Of a DNA stretch of 64,000 nt, positions 17,689 through 27,039 are shown piece by piece. The position numbers and the translations under genes are program-made. Under the pieces are notes generated by a model. It did no database searches. It saw only the letters and a list, made by a program, of their open reading frames with translations, and had not been told where the DNA came from. Origin of the DNA: Candidatus Poribacteria bacterium (GTDB taxonomy: Bacteria > Poribacteria > WGA-4E > WGA-3G); the NCBI GenBank assembly GCA_028820635.1, contig JAPPIG010000068.1:18635-82634 (forward strand). Reading direction: 5' to 3'. Each line of letters starts with the position of its first letter. Positions within the stretch are counted from its first letter, which is position 1.

Positions 17689-18234
17689 ATGCCCAAAAAG
17701 TTAACCGGAATGAATAAATATCAGAAAAAAGCACATCGGCGGCGTGAAGATCGCTTGCGCGGTGATGGCGTAGAATATTATCTCTCACTTGCCTACTCTA
17801 CTGCCCCAGAAGAACGTGCACTGGCAATGGAAAATCTCTGTCCATGTCACGTTCGGAAACGAATTGACGCGGTATGGGTAGCATTATACAAGGGCTTGGT
17901 TGACCCTGATTTGCGTGTACGCCGTGCTGCATGGCATACACTTGACGATGGTGGAAATCCAAATGATCCAAAGCTGGAACCACTCCTTCATAAGATTGTT
18001 AAGACAGAAACCGATCCAACTTTACGCCAACGCGCACTTGATCTCATCAAGGCAACGCAAAAGGTAGAAGACGAAAAACAGATGTTATTAGTACAAAAAG
18101 CACACACCTTTTCTGGACGATGTGATTGGTGTGGCACATCGAATGTGTCGGTCAGTTATGATTATGAAACAGAATTTGAGACCGGAGGCACTAAACGTTT
18201 TGCGTTGGTCTGTGAGGCTTGTGACAACGTTTAA
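17689..18234 (+). CDS. HEAT-repeat-like protein with C-terminal zinc ribbon
   Basis: A 181-aa cytoplasmic protein. A basic N terminus (MPKKLTGMNKYQKKAHRRRE) is followed by HEAT-like helical pairs (PEERALAMENLCPC, IDAVWVALYKGLVDPDLRVRRAAWHTL, EPLLHKIVKTETDPTLRQRALDL). The C-terminal ~45 residues contain CDWC and CEAC, four Cys suited to binding one zinc. GGAG lies ~8 nt before ATG 17689. The combination suggests a nucleic-acid- or protein-binding adaptor, but this is only an inference. Confidence 0.75.
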   Translation: MPKKLTGMNKYQKKAHRRREDRLRGDGVEYYLSLAYSTAPEERALAMENLCPCHVRKRIDAVWVALYKGLVDPDLRVRRAAWHTLDDGGNPNDPKLEPLLHKIVKTETDPTLRQRALDLIKATQKVEDEKQMLLVQKAHTFSGRCDWCGTSNVSVSYDYETEFETGGTKRFALVCEACDNV

Positions 18235-18327
18235 ATTCCTTATAGCAAAAAAAAAATCAAAAAAAAATGAAGAAAATATAATTCCGATGCAACTAATTTA
18301 GTAACATCTGCGCAAGGTGGACTTTTT

Positions 18328-18885
18328 ATGATTCCAGATGATGTTTTTGTGCACAAAACAGTAGAGGGCGATGTTGAGGCATTTAACGAATTGGTAAATC
18401 GCCATCATACCAAAATTTATGGGCTTGCATACCGCATGCTTGGCAATACTGAAGATGCCAAGGATGCTACGCAAGAAACGTTTTTAGAGGCTTATAAGTC
18501 AATTAAAACGTTTCGATTTCAGTCACAATTCGGAACGTGGTTGTATACGGTAGCTCGAAATACTTGCAATCAATACATCCGAAAAGCCAAATCCCGTAAC
18601 AGAATGCTGGACGCTTACACCGAAGAGACTGCGGCGCGAGGCATGACTGAGGAACGGGAGATTCCTGAACGGACGGCGATTAAGGCTGAACAACGTGAGG
18701 TAGTTCAAGCTGCTATTGACCGACTGCCGCCGAAGCAGCGTGAGGTCGTGACGCTATATTATATGCAAAACCTCAAATACAAAGAGATCGCTGAGATCCT
18801 TGATTGTTCCCTTGGAACTGTCGCCTCAAGGTTGAATAAAGCCATACAGAACCTTAAACCGAAATTGGAAAAATACTATTTTTAA
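18328..18885 (+). CDS. ECF-type RNA polymerase sigma factor
   Basis: A 185-aa sigma-70 family protein of the extracytoplasmic-function class. Region 2 is EAFNELVNRHHTKIYGLAYRMLGNTEDAKDATQETF (split here as residues ~13-48), and the promoter-melting segment is FGTWLYTVARNTCNQYIRK. Region 4 is a helix-turn-helix: LPPKQREVVTLYYMQNLKYKE then IAEILDCSLGTVASRLNKA. There is no region 1.1 or 3. AAGGTGG precedes the ATG. The gene 56 nt downstream encodes a zinc-finger anti-sigma factor, the expected cognate regulator. A poly-A-rich leader (18247-18270) lies upstream. Confidence 0.93.
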   Translation: MIPDDVFVHKTVEGDVEAFNELVNRHHTKIYGLAYRMLGNTEDAKDATQETFLEAYKSIKTFRFQSQFGTWLYTVARNTCNQYIRKAKSRNRMLDAYTEETAARGMTEEREIPERTAIKAEQREVVQAAIDRLPPKQREVVTLYYMQNLKYKEIAEILDCSLGTVASRLNKAIQNLKPKLEKYYF

Positions 18886-18941
18886 AAATTTTGGTTGATC
18901 CTTGAGCAAATACTTAACCCACTAAAAGCGAGGATTGTTAA

Positions 18942-19640
18942 ATGAATTGTGAACAGACTCGTGAAAACTTAGTTTTACATCGTGAAAATACCATGTTGAA
19001 AGGAGCGGAACGGCGAGATTTTTTACAACATCTGCGCGGTTGCAAGGCGTGCCAAGTCGAATATGAAGGATTATGGCATACCGCAACGGTGCTTGGCAAC
19101 CTTGAAGCACCGGAACCGCCCGCTGAATTGCTCGGAAATATCCAACGCCAGATACGGGAAGCCCATCAGCGGAGTCAAACTGCTTTCTTCGCGACTCCTA
19201 TCTCTTGGCTTTTCGGCAAGATGAAGTTAAAGTTTTCTCCGCAGGTTGTGAATTATGCCGCGATGCTTTGCTATCTAATAGCATCAGTCTTCTTAGTTAA
19301 ACTTGCGTTCTTTTCAGATGCCCCGAAGCAGGCAGACAAACCAGAACAGAATTTTGGTTTAACTGCAATGGAAGAAACACGACTCCAATACGTGCGAATT
19401 GCCCCGTCACCTTGGGCGTCGTTGAAGGACAAGAATACTAAAACTGATGAAAGACATTCTGCACAAATATCAAGTGAAAATCGCGTGGATTTTTCCAACC
19501 AATTCGTTGGCATTAAGACATCAGAATTGTGGCATACTCACGCTATTAACAATGTCACAGAAACCGCTAATGTGCATTTCGCGAAGACTGTAAGTGACAA
19601 ACTCACCCTATTTTGGAGCGACATCAAAACAAATCTATAG
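18942..19640 (+). CDS. Membrane anti-sigma factor with zinc-finger ASD
   Basis: A 232-aa protein. The N-terminal anti-sigma domain has the H-x3-C-x2-C motif (HLRGCKAC, residues ~29-36) that binds ECF sigma factors. A single transmembrane segment (VNYAAMLCYLIASVFLVKLAFF, ~residues 104-125, in two parts) is followed by an extracytoplasmic domain of ~100 residues with no recognised fold. It would hold the upstream sigma factor at the membrane until a signal is sensed. A strong terminator follows at 19690. Confidence 0.88.
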   Translation: MNCEQTRENLVLHRENTMLKGAERRDFLQHLRGCKACQVEYEGLWHTATVLGNLEAPEPPAELLGNIQRQIREAHQRSQTAFFATPISWLFGKMKLKFSPQVVNYAAMLCYLIASVFLVKLAFFSDAPKQADKPEQNFGLTAMEETRLQYVRIAPSPWASLKDKNTKTDERHSAQISSENRVDFSNQFVGIKTSELWHTHAINNVTETANVHFAKTVSDKLTLFWSDIKTNL

Positions 19641-19689
19641 GGGGAAGTGTATTATCTGATATTTCAAATTTATAAAGGTAGTCACAAGT

Positions 19690-19719
19690 AAGAGGCACAA
19701 TTTTTTGTGCCTCTTTTTT
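19690..19719 (+). terminator. Rho-independent terminator
   Basis: 11-bp perfect stem (19690-19700 with 19705-19715) around a TTTT loop, followed by a T-rich run. It ends the sigma/anti-sigma operon. Confidence 0.92.
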
Positions 19720-19788
19720 ATTGTGTAATACTGGTCTGCATAAGACTTTGATCCTCTATACCAGCAAACACATGCTACTTAAAAAAGA

Positions 19789-19817
19789 TTGCCCCATCAT
19801 CCATTTTGCGGTAAAAT
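19789..19817 (+). promoter_or_regulatory. Predicted sigma-70 promoter of the dppDF-NTase operon
   Basis: TTGCCC (19789-19794), 17-bp spacer, TAAAAT (19812-19817), about 45 nt before TTG 19863. Confidence 0.5.
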
Positions 19818-19862
19818 ATATACAAATATTACAGAATCAAAACTGCAATATCGGACATAAAA

Positions 19863-20939
19863 TTGATTCAGCCTTTACTTGAAGTTTCTAATTTAAAAAC
19901 AGTATTTCCTACAGATGGTGGCGTTGTAAATGCTGTAAATGATGTCAGTTTTTCGATTGAACGCGGCAAAACGGTTGGCATTGTCGGAGAAAGTGGCTGT
20001 GGAAAAAGTATCACGGGACTTTCGCTTCTCCAACTTGTGCCGAACCCTGGCAAGATTGAAGCGGGTGAGATTCTATTCTACCGTGATGACGCAGACGAAC
20101 CTTTAGATATAGCCCAAGTCTCACCGCGAAGTGAGTTGATGCGTCAGATTCGAGGCAACGAAATCGCTATTATTTTTCAGGAACCGATGACATCGCTTAA
20201 TCCTGTCTATACTGTCGGGGATCAGATTGCTGAGGCAATTGTGTTACACCAAGAAAGTGATCGTTCGACTCTTACCCGTTTCGGTTTACAAACAACGCCA
20301 AAATGGGCACGTGAGCGCGCTATTGAGATGCTCGTCCGCGTGGGTATCCCAGCACCTGAACAGCGTATTGACGAATATCCACACCAACTCTCTGGAGGTA
20401 TGCGGCAACGTGTAATGATTGCGATAGCACTCTGTTGCGCGCCCGCACTTCTTATTGCAGATGAACCGACTACAGCACTCGACGTTACGATTCAGGCACA
20501 AGTACTTACACTCATGCAGGAGTTACAAGCGGAAATTGGGATGGCGATTATGCTAATTACACACGACTTAGGAGTTATTGCCGACATGGCGGATGAGGTA
20601 GTTGTTATGTATGCTGGGCGTGTTGTTGAAAAAGGAAGTGTTGATGATATATTTTATAATCCGTTGCATCCTTATACACAAGGCTTGCTCAACTCCATTC
20701 CAACACTCGGTAGTAGCCAGCAAAAAACGCTGCCTTCTATCCCCGGAACGGTGCCGCACCCGTTAGCACTTCCCATTGGATGTTCGTTTCAACCACGATG
20801 TGCCGAACGAATGTCGATTTGTGAACAAATGCCTGAATTTAGTACAATTGATACCTCAAAAAATATCACTGATAGAAACGGAAAGCACGTTGTGAGATGT
20901 TGGCTTTGTGAGGAAAAAACCGATGTCAAAACTGCTTGA
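19863..20939 (+). CDS. dppD: Dipeptide/oligopeptide ABC transporter ATP-binding protein DppD-like
   Basis: A 358-aa ATPase. Walker A is GESGCGKS, the Q-loop is [14 protein letters not shown], the signature is [12 protein letters not shown], Walker B is [12 protein letters not shown], and the switch is THDLG. The C-terminal oligopeptide/dipeptide extension carries the usual Cys-rich block ([18 protein letters not shown]). Translation seems to begin at TTG 19863, since no ATG fits the conserved N terminus ([11 protein letters not shown]). Permeases and a binding protein are not adjacent. It overlaps dppF by 17 nt, as is normal for this pair. Confidence 0.9.
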   Translation: MIQPLLEVSNLKTVFPTDGGVVNAVNDVSFSIERGKTVGIVGESGCGKSITGLSLLQLVPNPGKIEAGEILFYRDDADEPLDIAQVSPRSELMRQIRGNEIAIIFQEPMTSLNPVYTVGDQIAEAIVLHQESDRSTLTRFGLQTTPKWARERAIEMLVRVGIPAPEQRIDEYPHQLSGGMRQRVMIAIALCCAPALLIADEPTTALDVTIQAQVLTLMQELQAEIGMAIMLITHDLGVIADMADEVVVMYAGRVVEKGSVDDIFYNPLHPYTQGLLNSIPTLGSSQQKTLPSIPGTVPHPLALPIGCSFQPRCAERMSICEQMPEFSTIDTSKNITDRNGKHVVRCWLCEEKTDVKTA

Positions 20940-21924
20940 GGTCAAAGACCTCCGAAAATATTTCCCAATACGAAAAGGAATTCTCCGACGGACAGTCGGA
21001 CATGTAAAAGCGGTGGACGGCATTAGTTTTGATGTCGAACGTGGCGAAACACTCGGTTTGGTTGGTGAAAGTGGTTGTGGTAAGACTACAGCAAGCCGGT
21101 GTCTCCTCCGATTAATCTCACCTACGGGTGGAAGTTTCACTTTTGGTGAAGACCAAGTTGATTTAGCAAAGTTAACGTCTCAACAGATGCTACCCTTTCG
21201 TCGGCGTATCCAAATGGTTTTTCAAGACCCGCAATCATCCCTTAACCCTCGGAAAACGGTGGGGGATATTGTTGGTGAACCGCTACGTGTTAATCGTGCT
21301 GTCAAAAGAAGTGAACTTCAGGCGCGGATTGTTGAACTGCTGGAATCTGTCGGATTAAAATCGCAAGACATGCGGCGTTACCCACACGCTTTCAGCGGTG
21401 GACAACGCCAACGTATCGGCATTGCACGCGCGTTAGCACTAAACCCAGAACTGATCGTAGCAGATGAACCAGTGTCGGCACTTGATGTCTCTGTGCAAGC
21501 GCAAATTCTCAACCTTCTGGCAGAATTGCGGGAGAAATTCCAACTTTCCTACATCTTTATTGCACATGATTTGAGCGTTGTTAAACATATCAGCGACCGC
21601 GTAGCAGTTATGTATCTTGGTAAGATCGTGGAAATTAGCGATGCGAAAACACTTTATCAATCACCGAAACACCCTTATACAGAGGCGTTGATATCCGCAG
21701 TGCCGTTGCCAGATCCGAAAGCACAACGTAAGCGCGAACTAATTCGTCTTGAAGGAGATGTTCCTGATCCATCTCAACCGCCGACTGGATGCTATTTTCA
21801 TCCTCGGTGCCGCTATGCAACAGATATTTGTAAACAGGAAACACCAGAACTTCGCGAGATAACACAAAGTGTCAAAGTTGCATGTCATCTGAGTGAAACT
21901 TTGGAATTACAAGGAGTGTCGTGA
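20923..21924 (+). CDS. dppF: Dipeptide/oligopeptide ABC transporter ATP-binding protein DppF-like
   Basis: A 333-aa ATPase partner of DppD. Walker A is GESGCGKTT, the signature is [15 protein letters not shown], Walker B is [14 protein letters not shown], and the switch is AHDLSVV. The C-terminal OppDF extension is [18 protein letters not shown]. The open frame begins at GTG 20908, but ATG 20923 is preceded by GAGGAAA and gives the conserved [14 protein letters not shown], so it is chosen. Its TGA (21922-21924) overlaps the ATG of the first NTase-HepT gene, which implies translational coupling to an unrelated toxin-antitoxin-like array. Confidence 0.9.
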   Translation: MSKLLEVKDLRKYFPIRKGILRRTVGHVKAVDGISFDVERGETLGLVGESGCGKTTASRCLLRLISPTGGSFTFGEDQVDLAKLTSQQMLPFRRRIQMVFQDPQSSLNPRKTVGDIVGEPLRVNRAVKRSELQARIVELLESVGLKSQDMRRYPHAFSGGQRQRIGIARALALNPELIVADEPVSALDVSVQAQILNLLAELREKFQLSYIFIAHDLSVVKHISDRVAVMYLGKIVEISDAKTLYQSPKHPYTEALISAVPLPDPKAQRKRELIRLEGDVPDPSQPPTGCYFHPRCRYATDICKQETPELREITQSVKVACHLSETLELQGVS

Positions 21925-22871
21925 TGCCAAAATCAAATCAGATAACGCCAGAAGAACTCGCATCCTGCAGGAAGCAGCTGGAACGCCGATGGAAAAACCG
22001 AAGAGTTGACGAAACTTTGCTGGAACACGCGTGGCAGGTGGTTTATGAGATCGCGACACTGCTCTATGATGAGTTTGGAGCAACACAGGTTGCTGTCTTT
22101 GGCTCACTTGCCGAACCGATCAGTTTTACAAAGTCATCGGATATTGATATTGCAGTGTGGGGACTCTCTGATAAAACACATTCAACTGCATACTGGAAAG
22201 TCAAAGACATTGATACGGGGTTTAAAATAGATCTGATTAATTTTGACACAACTAAAGGGCTTTTCCGAGAGAGAATTCAACAACAAACGATCCCTATTAA
22301 AAAAGGGGAGCAACCTACATTATGGAAAACATTTTACGAGCATCTACACCGCCAAGTTTTCCCTACCGTAGAAGAAGAAATTTACGAAATGAATAGAAAA
22401 AAACTCACACAACGGATCAACGATGAACTTGTAAAGATAGAGGATACGCTCACCAGAATCCAGAGAGGTTTAGAAAGTATTGACGTGCTACCTGAGCAAG
22501 CAAGAGAATTCATAGAAAATACGATTGCGACTGACCTCGTAGATATTTATAGTGGGATTGAACGGATTTTTGAGCGAATTGCCAACGAGGTTGATGGACA
22601 CTTACCGAGAGGCAGCAGATGGCACAAAAACCTACTTGAACAGATGACAAAACAACGCCCAGAAAGACAACCTGTGATTTCTGAGAATACATTTCTCCAA
22701 TTAGGAAAACTTTTAGAGTTTCGCCACAAAGTAACCAACATTTACGGACGGGAATTGAAGTACGATAATACATTAGCGCATGCAGAAACAATCCATGAAT
22801 TGTTTGCGGCAGTTTCACAGGATTTCAATACCTTCACTGATTCTCTTGCGCAACATCAGGAGGATGTCTGA
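21924..22871 (+). CDS. MNT nucleotidyltransferase-HepT fusion, copy 1 (His to Asn)
   Basis: A 315-aa single-chain fusion. Residues ~1-45 form a helical lead (EELASCRKQLERRWKNRRVD). Residues ~46-140 are a polymerase-beta-like transferase with GSLAEPISFTKSSDIDIAVW and the third acid in KIDLINF. From residue ~155 (MNRKKLTQRI) a HepT-like HEPN domain follows (VDIYSGIERIFERIANEVDG, RWHKNLLEQM). The RNase motif R-x4-H-x-Y reads RHKVTNIY (22722-22745): the His is Asn, while Arg and Tyr are kept. It is therefore predicted RNase-dead. ATG 21924 has AAGGAG 7 nt upstream. Confidence 0.85.
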   Translation: MPKSNQITPEELASCRKQLERRWKNRRVDETLLEHAWQVVYEIATLLYDEFGATQVAVFGSLAEPISFTKSSDIDIAVWGLSDKTHSTAYWKVKDIDTGFKIDLINFDTTKGLFRERIQQQTIPIKKGEQPTLWKTFYEHLHRQVFPTVEEEIYEMNRKKLTQRINDELVKIEDTLTRIQRGLESIDVLPEQAREFIENTIATDLVDIYSGIERIFERIANEVDGHLPRGSRWHKNLLEQMTKQRPERQPVISENTFLQLGKLLEFRHKVTNIYGRELKYDNTLAHAETIHELFAAVSQDFNTFTDSLAQHQEDV

Positions 22872-22872
22872 A

Positions 22873-23814
22873 ATGCAACAGATAACAAACACACAGCGAA
22901 CAACTAAAGGGATGTCATCAGAAGAACTCGCATCCTGCAGGAAGCAGCTGGAACGCCGTTGGAAAAGCCGAAAAGTTGATGAGGCGTTGTTGGAACAGGC
23001 ATGGCAGGTAGTTTATGAAATCGCAACACTCCTCTATGGCGAGTTTGGAGCAACACAAGTCGCGGTTTTTGGTTCACTCACAGAACCCATGTGGTTTTCA
23101 AAGTGGTCAGATATTGATATTGCGGTGTGGGGTCTCTCAGAAAATGCATACTTAGATGCCATCGGAAAAACGCTCGGTTTTGATTCGAAGTTCAAAATTG
23201 ACCTTATCAAGTTTGAAAATACCGATATGCTTTTTCGAGAAAGAATTCTACAACAAGCATGTTTTATAAAGAAAGGTGAAACTTTTGATATTGGCACTAT
23301 ACTTTTAATTGAAACAGGAATGTCTTACGAAATGAATAGAAAAAAATTAGCACAACGCATTATAGATGAATGCGTAAAAATAGAGCGGACAGTCGGACAC
23401 ATCAAAGTTGCTTTGCAAGATATTGAGGATGCGCCCGTTCGATACAGGCGAAGTGTTGAAATTGAGATTGCTAAATACCTCTATGATGTCTACATGGGGA
23501 TGGAAACCATTTTTAGACAAATAGCTCGGGAAGTCGACGAACATATACCTCAAGGTGAAACTTGGCACAAAGATTTGCTGACGCAAATGACAGCACCACG
23601 TGCTGAACGGCCTCCTGTGATTTCCCAAAAAACAGCGCAACGACTCGAGCAATTTTTAGGATTCCGCCACGTCTTCGCGCATCTATATTCCATACAGCTT
23701 GATTATGAACAAACGGAGAAAAACGCGAAAAGTATTGAAAAACTATTTCAGGATGTCTCCAAAGAATTGGAAACTTTTATCGATTCTCTTGCACAGTATG
23801 AGGAGGATGTCTGA
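22873..23814 (+). CDS. MNT nucleotidyltransferase-HepT fusion, copy 2 (intact RNase motif)
   Basis: A 313-aa paralog of copy 1. The start is ATG 22873, placed 9 nt after AGGAGG inside the end of copy 1; the upstream part of the open frame is the other gene read out of frame. The transferase motif is GSLTEPMWFSKWSDIDIAVW. The HepT-like domain begins at MNRKKLAQRI and contains the complete motif RHVFAHLY (23665-23688). This is the only copy with both Arg and His of R-x4-H-x-Y. The linker between domains differs from copies 1 and 3 (ETFDIGTILLIETGMSYE). It is the likely active toxin, with its own transferase in cis. Confidence 0.87.
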   Translation: MQQITNTQRTTKGMSSEELASCRKQLERRWKSRKVDEALLEQAWQVVYEIATLLYGEFGATQVAVFGSLTEPMWFSKWSDIDIAVWGLSENAYLDAIGKTLGFDSKFKIDLIKFENTDMLFRERILQQACFIKKGETFDIGTILLIETGMSYEMNRKKLAQRIIDECVKIERTVGHIKVALQDIEDAPVRYRRSVEIEIAKYLYDVYMGMETIFRQIAREVDEHIPQGETWHKDLLTQMTAPRAERPPVISQKTAQRLEQFLGFRHVFAHLYSIQLDYEQTEKNAKSIEKLFQDVSKELETFIDSLAQYEEDV

Positions 23815-23815
23815 A

Positions 23816-24781
23816 ATGCAACAGACAACAAACACACAGCGAACAACTAAAGAGATGTCATCAGAAGAACTCGCATCCTGCAGGAAGCAGCTGGAACGCC
23901 GTTGGAAAAGCCGAAAAGTTGATGAGGCATTATTGGAACGCGCGTGGCAGGTCGCGTACGAAATCGCAACACTTCTCTATGACGAGTTTGGAGCAACACA
24001 GGTTGCTATCTTTGGCTCGCTTGCCGAACCGATCAACTTCACAAAATCATCGGATATTGATATTGCAGTGTGGGGACTCTCTGATAAGACACATTCAGCT
24101 GCATACTGGGAAGTTAAAGGCATTGATACGGGATTCAAAATAGACCTGATTAATTTTGATATAACCAAAGGGATTTTTCAAGAAAGAATCCAACAGCAAG
24201 CAATTATTGTGAGAAAAGGAGAACAACCTACATTATGGAAAACACTTTATGAACATCTACAACGCCAAGTTTTTCCTATCGTAGAGGAAGAAATATACGA
24301 AATGAATCGAAAAAGACTTACCCAACGTATCAACGACGAACACGCAAAAATTGAAACTACTGTTGACGCAATTGTAAATGCTCTGAAAGATATTCAGGTA
24401 GCACCTGTTAACTACAAACAATATATAGAGGAAACAATTGCTAATAAACTTGCCGATGTTTATAGAGGCATTGAGCGAATTTTTGAGCGAATTGCCAACG
24501 AAGTGGACGCACATCTGTCGCGTGGAAGTCGGTGGCATAAAAACCTACTTGAACAGATGACAAAACAGCGCCCTGAAAGACCACCTGTGATTTCGCAGGA
24601 GACTTTTTTGCTTTTAGCAGCACTCTTAGAATTTCGCCACAAAGTTAATAATATCTATGCTGACGAACTAATTTATGAAAATACGGAGGAGCAGGCAAAG
24701 GACATTGAAAAACTGTTTCAAAGTTTCTCCGAAGATATCAATACTTTTACCAATTCTCTTGCACAGCGTAATGATGATTGA
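23816..24781 (+). CDS. MNT nucleotidyltransferase-HepT fusion, copy 3 (His to Asn)
   Basis: A 321-aa paralog. ATG 23816 follows AGGAGG by 9 nt, exactly as in copy 2. The N-terminal ~100 nt are almost identical to copy 2 (MQQTTNTQRTTKEMSS), whereas the middle and the HepT domain resemble copy 1 (DKTHSAAYWEVKGIDTGFKI). The gene thus looks like a mosaic made by recombination. The transferase motif GSLAEPINFTKSSDIDIAVW is intact. The RNase motif reads RHKVNNIY (24635-24658), with Asn replacing His. An SDR gene follows after 15 nt with its own AAAGGA. Confidence 0.85.
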   Translation: MQQTTNTQRTTKEMSSEELASCRKQLERRWKSRKVDEALLERAWQVAYEIATLLYDEFGATQVAIFGSLAEPINFTKSSDIDIAVWGLSDKTHSAAYWEVKGIDTGFKIDLINFDITKGIFQERIQQQAIIVRKGEQPTLWKTLYEHLQRQVFPIVEEEIYEMNRKRLTQRINDEHAKIETTVDAIVNALKDIQVAPVNYKQYIEETIANKLADVYRGIERIFERIANEVDAHLSRGSRWHKNLLEQMTKQRPERPPVISQETFLLLAALLEFRHKVNNIYADELIYENTEEQAKDIEKLFQSFSEDINTFTNSLAQRNDD

Positions 24782-24796
24782 AAGGAACAAAACAAC

Positions 24797-25624
24797 ATGT
24801 CAACATACACAGACCTCGGTTTTTTTGCGACCGATGTTTCATTTGAAGATAGTGCCGCAATCGTAACAGGCTCCAGTCGCGGTATAGGACGCGCAATCGC
24901 TATTGAATTAGCACGTCAAGGTGCTGATGTACTCATCAACTACAATCAGAATCGTGATGCAGCGGAAGCAGTACAAGGTGAAGTAGAATCACTTGGCAGA
25001 AAAGCGGCTATTATTCAAGCAGACATCAGCGACTTAGACGCACACGCGAAACTGCTTGAAACCGCTCACGATGCGTTTGGGAAGGTAAATATCCTTATTA
25101 ACAATGCTGGTATCACCCGTATTGCTGACATTCTTGAGGAAACACCGGAGCAGTTTGATCTACTGCTGAACACAAATCTCAAAGCACCGCATTTTCTTAC
25201 ACAACGCGTCGCAAATTACATGGTGGAAAATGAAATCCGCGGATGTATTATCTACACCCTTTCTATTTCGGATACGATGGCATCAGATAATCGCACCGCC
25301 TACTGCATTTCAAAAGCAGGATTAGAGATGAGCATGCGGGCTTATGCGGGGAGGTTGGCAACGCACGGTATCAAGGTAAACGGTATTGCTGCAGGTGTCA
25401 TTGATACGGACCTGTCGCGTGTCCGTATTCCGGATTATGAAGAGGCGGCGGAGAAAGGATATATCTTTATGGTACGTCCGGGCACACCAGAAGATGTGGC
25501 ACATGCAACTATTGCTGCGATGCGGTTATACGATACTGGGGTTGTCCTGCCTGCTTCTGGCGGTGTAATGACACCACTGCTGAATCTCAGAACCATGGCG
25601 GAATTAGATATGAACAAATCCTGA
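24797..25624 (+). CDS. Short-chain dehydrogenase/reductase (FabG-like)
   Basis: A 275-aa classical SDR. The cofactor motif is TGSSRGIGRAIA, NNAG occurs in ILINNAGITRI, catalytic Ser is in TLSISD, and Y-x3-K is AYCISKAG. The downstream motif APGVI-like stretch reads NGIAAGVIDTDLS. The extra N-terminal ~20 residues precede the Rossmann fold. The start at 24797 has AAAGGA upstream. It closes the operon begun by dppD. It is probably an NAD(P)H-dependent sugar or hydroxyacyl oxidoreductase; substrate unknown. Confidence 0.9.
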   Translation: MSTYTDLGFFATDVSFEDSAAIVTGSSRGIGRAIAIELARQGADVLINYNQNRDAAEAVQGEVESLGRKAAIIQADISDLDAHAKLLETAHDAFGKVNILINNAGITRIADILEETPEQFDLLLNTNLKAPHFLTQRVANYMVENEIRGCIIYTLSISDTMASDNRTAYCISKAGLEMSMRAYAGRLATHGIKVNGIAAGVIDTDLSRVRIPDYEEAAEKGYIFMVRPGTPEDVAHATIAAMRLYDTGVVLPASGGVMTPLLNLRTMAELDMNKS

Positions 25625-25651
25625 CACCGTGCCTGAACACGGTATATCCTC

Positions 25652-26575
25652 TTATTCCCAAAATCCTATATCCCGTAATATAGACTTTTTGATTTTACAC
25701 ACCATTGTATACGCTGGATCAAACACATTTCCCATATCATATTCAACCGTCTGCCCTAACAAAATATGCGCAGCACGTTTCTCTAAACCAAGTTCCGCTA
25801 ACCATCGGAGAAGTTCTGTCGTTGCGTGCTGTACTGCTTGATCTAACGGACGCGCGTTGCCTGCTGTGAGGATATATTCCTCGTTTTCAGCACGAGGCCA
25901 ATTGATAGACTTTTCCTTGATTACCTCAACAGTGAATTGGACATCAAAAGAGATTTCAATACCGGTACCGACAATTTCTCCGTCACCTTGTACTGCATGA
26001 CCATCCCCGAGATGGAAAAGTGCCCCTGGTACGAAGACAGGAAGGTAAACGGTGACGCCCTCTTTAAACCCACGATAGTCCATGTTACCACCGTGTGTGG
26101 AGGAGGTCGCTGTAGAAATGGCTTGTCCGCGAGGTGGTGCGACACCAAAACAACCCACCATCGGCTCAAGCGGCAGCGTAAGCCTACCTAACTGTGTCTC
26201 AGGTGATATTAAGGTAGCTGTCCATGCGTCTACATCAACATGCCATTCGGCACGTTCACTTTCTGGCATTTCGGACACAACATAATGCGGATCAAGCACA
26301 TTCGGTGCAACAACCGTCGCGGTTCTTCCGATTTTACGATTTGGCAAAATTTTGTCAAAATGCACAGCGAGCGTATCTCCCGGTTCCGCAGTTTCAATAA
26401 AGAACGGGCCTGTTTGTGGGTTTCCACCCGGTGTTACCTGTGTATCGGTAGCATCATAACCCGCGTTATCTACGGTTGTTGTAAAAACAGTGTCTCCGCT
26501 CTCAATATGGAGCACGGGTTCGTGTGCACCTATCGCTGTGTGGTAGACAGTCGGTTTAAAATGATGTATTGCCAT
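25652..26575 (-). CDS. Acetamidase/formamidase family amidohydrolase
   Basis: A 307-aa enzyme of the FmdA/AmdA family, which hydrolyses short-chain amides to ammonia plus carboxylate. Characteristic segments are AHEPVLHIESGDTV, PGGNPQTGPFFIETAEPGDTLAV, GCFGVAPPRGQAISTATSSTHGGNMD and LFHLGDGHAVQGDGEI. ATG 26575 has AAAGGA 8 nt upstream, so the 14 extra residues of the open frame are excluded. It is convergent with the SDR gene, only 27 nt apart. Confidence 0.88.
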   Translation of the reverse strand: MAIHHFKPTVYHTAIGAHEPVLHIESGDTVFTTTVDNAGYDATDTQVTPGGNPQTGPFFIETAEPGDTLAVHFDKILPNRKIGRTATVVAPNVLDPHYVVSEMPESERAEWHVDVDAWTATLISPETQLGRLTLPLEPMVGCFGVAPPRGQAISTATSSTHGGNMDYRGFKEGVTVYLPVFVPGALFHLGDGHAVQGDGEIVGTGIEISFDVQFTVEVIKEKSINWPRAENEEYILTAGNARPLDQAVQHATTELLRWLAELGLEKRAAHILLGQTVEYDMGNVFDPAYTMVCKIKKSILRDIGFWE

Positions 26576-26632
26576 TGTATATCCTTTCCTACCTCCTGAA
26601 ATGCTTTGTAAGTTCAATGTCCAATTCTGTAT

Positions 26633-26774
26633 CTACCCTATATGTGTCAATTTAAGGAAATATCCTATTGTTGGAGGGGTTTTCAACCCCGATTTTATAG
26701 GTTAAATCTCAAAATATCGGGCTTACAAAGCCCTCCAACAAGAAATCAGGTGCTAAATTGACACTTATGGGTAG
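26633..26774. repeat. MITE-like element, family B (GTGTCAATTTA ends), complete copy
   Basis: A 142-bp element whose terminal inverted repeats read CTACCC..GTGTCAATTTA at the left and TAAATTGACAC..GGGTAG at the right. Inside is a second imperfect inverted repeat (TTGTTGGAGGGG.. / ..GCCCTCCAACAAG). Related copies lie at 34451-34556 (right end missing) and 62155-62290. Confidence 0.75.
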
Positions 26775-27039
26775 AGCGAAGCGACACCCGACAAAAAACC
26801 CATCTTCAATCATGCGTATCCAAATCAACGCAAAATACGGTTCGGTTTCCGGTCCGAACCGTATTCGGTGCTAACAGGGATATTTAACCACTTCTCACAC
26901 CTGCTGCTACGTTGATTCCCTCGCCACATTACCGATTTATTTTCTTAAACTTCGGACAGATTGTACGACAATGTGGCAACTTACGTTACATTAATATATT
27001 AACACCTAACGTAATTTTCATCAAGTTTTTATTAACGTC

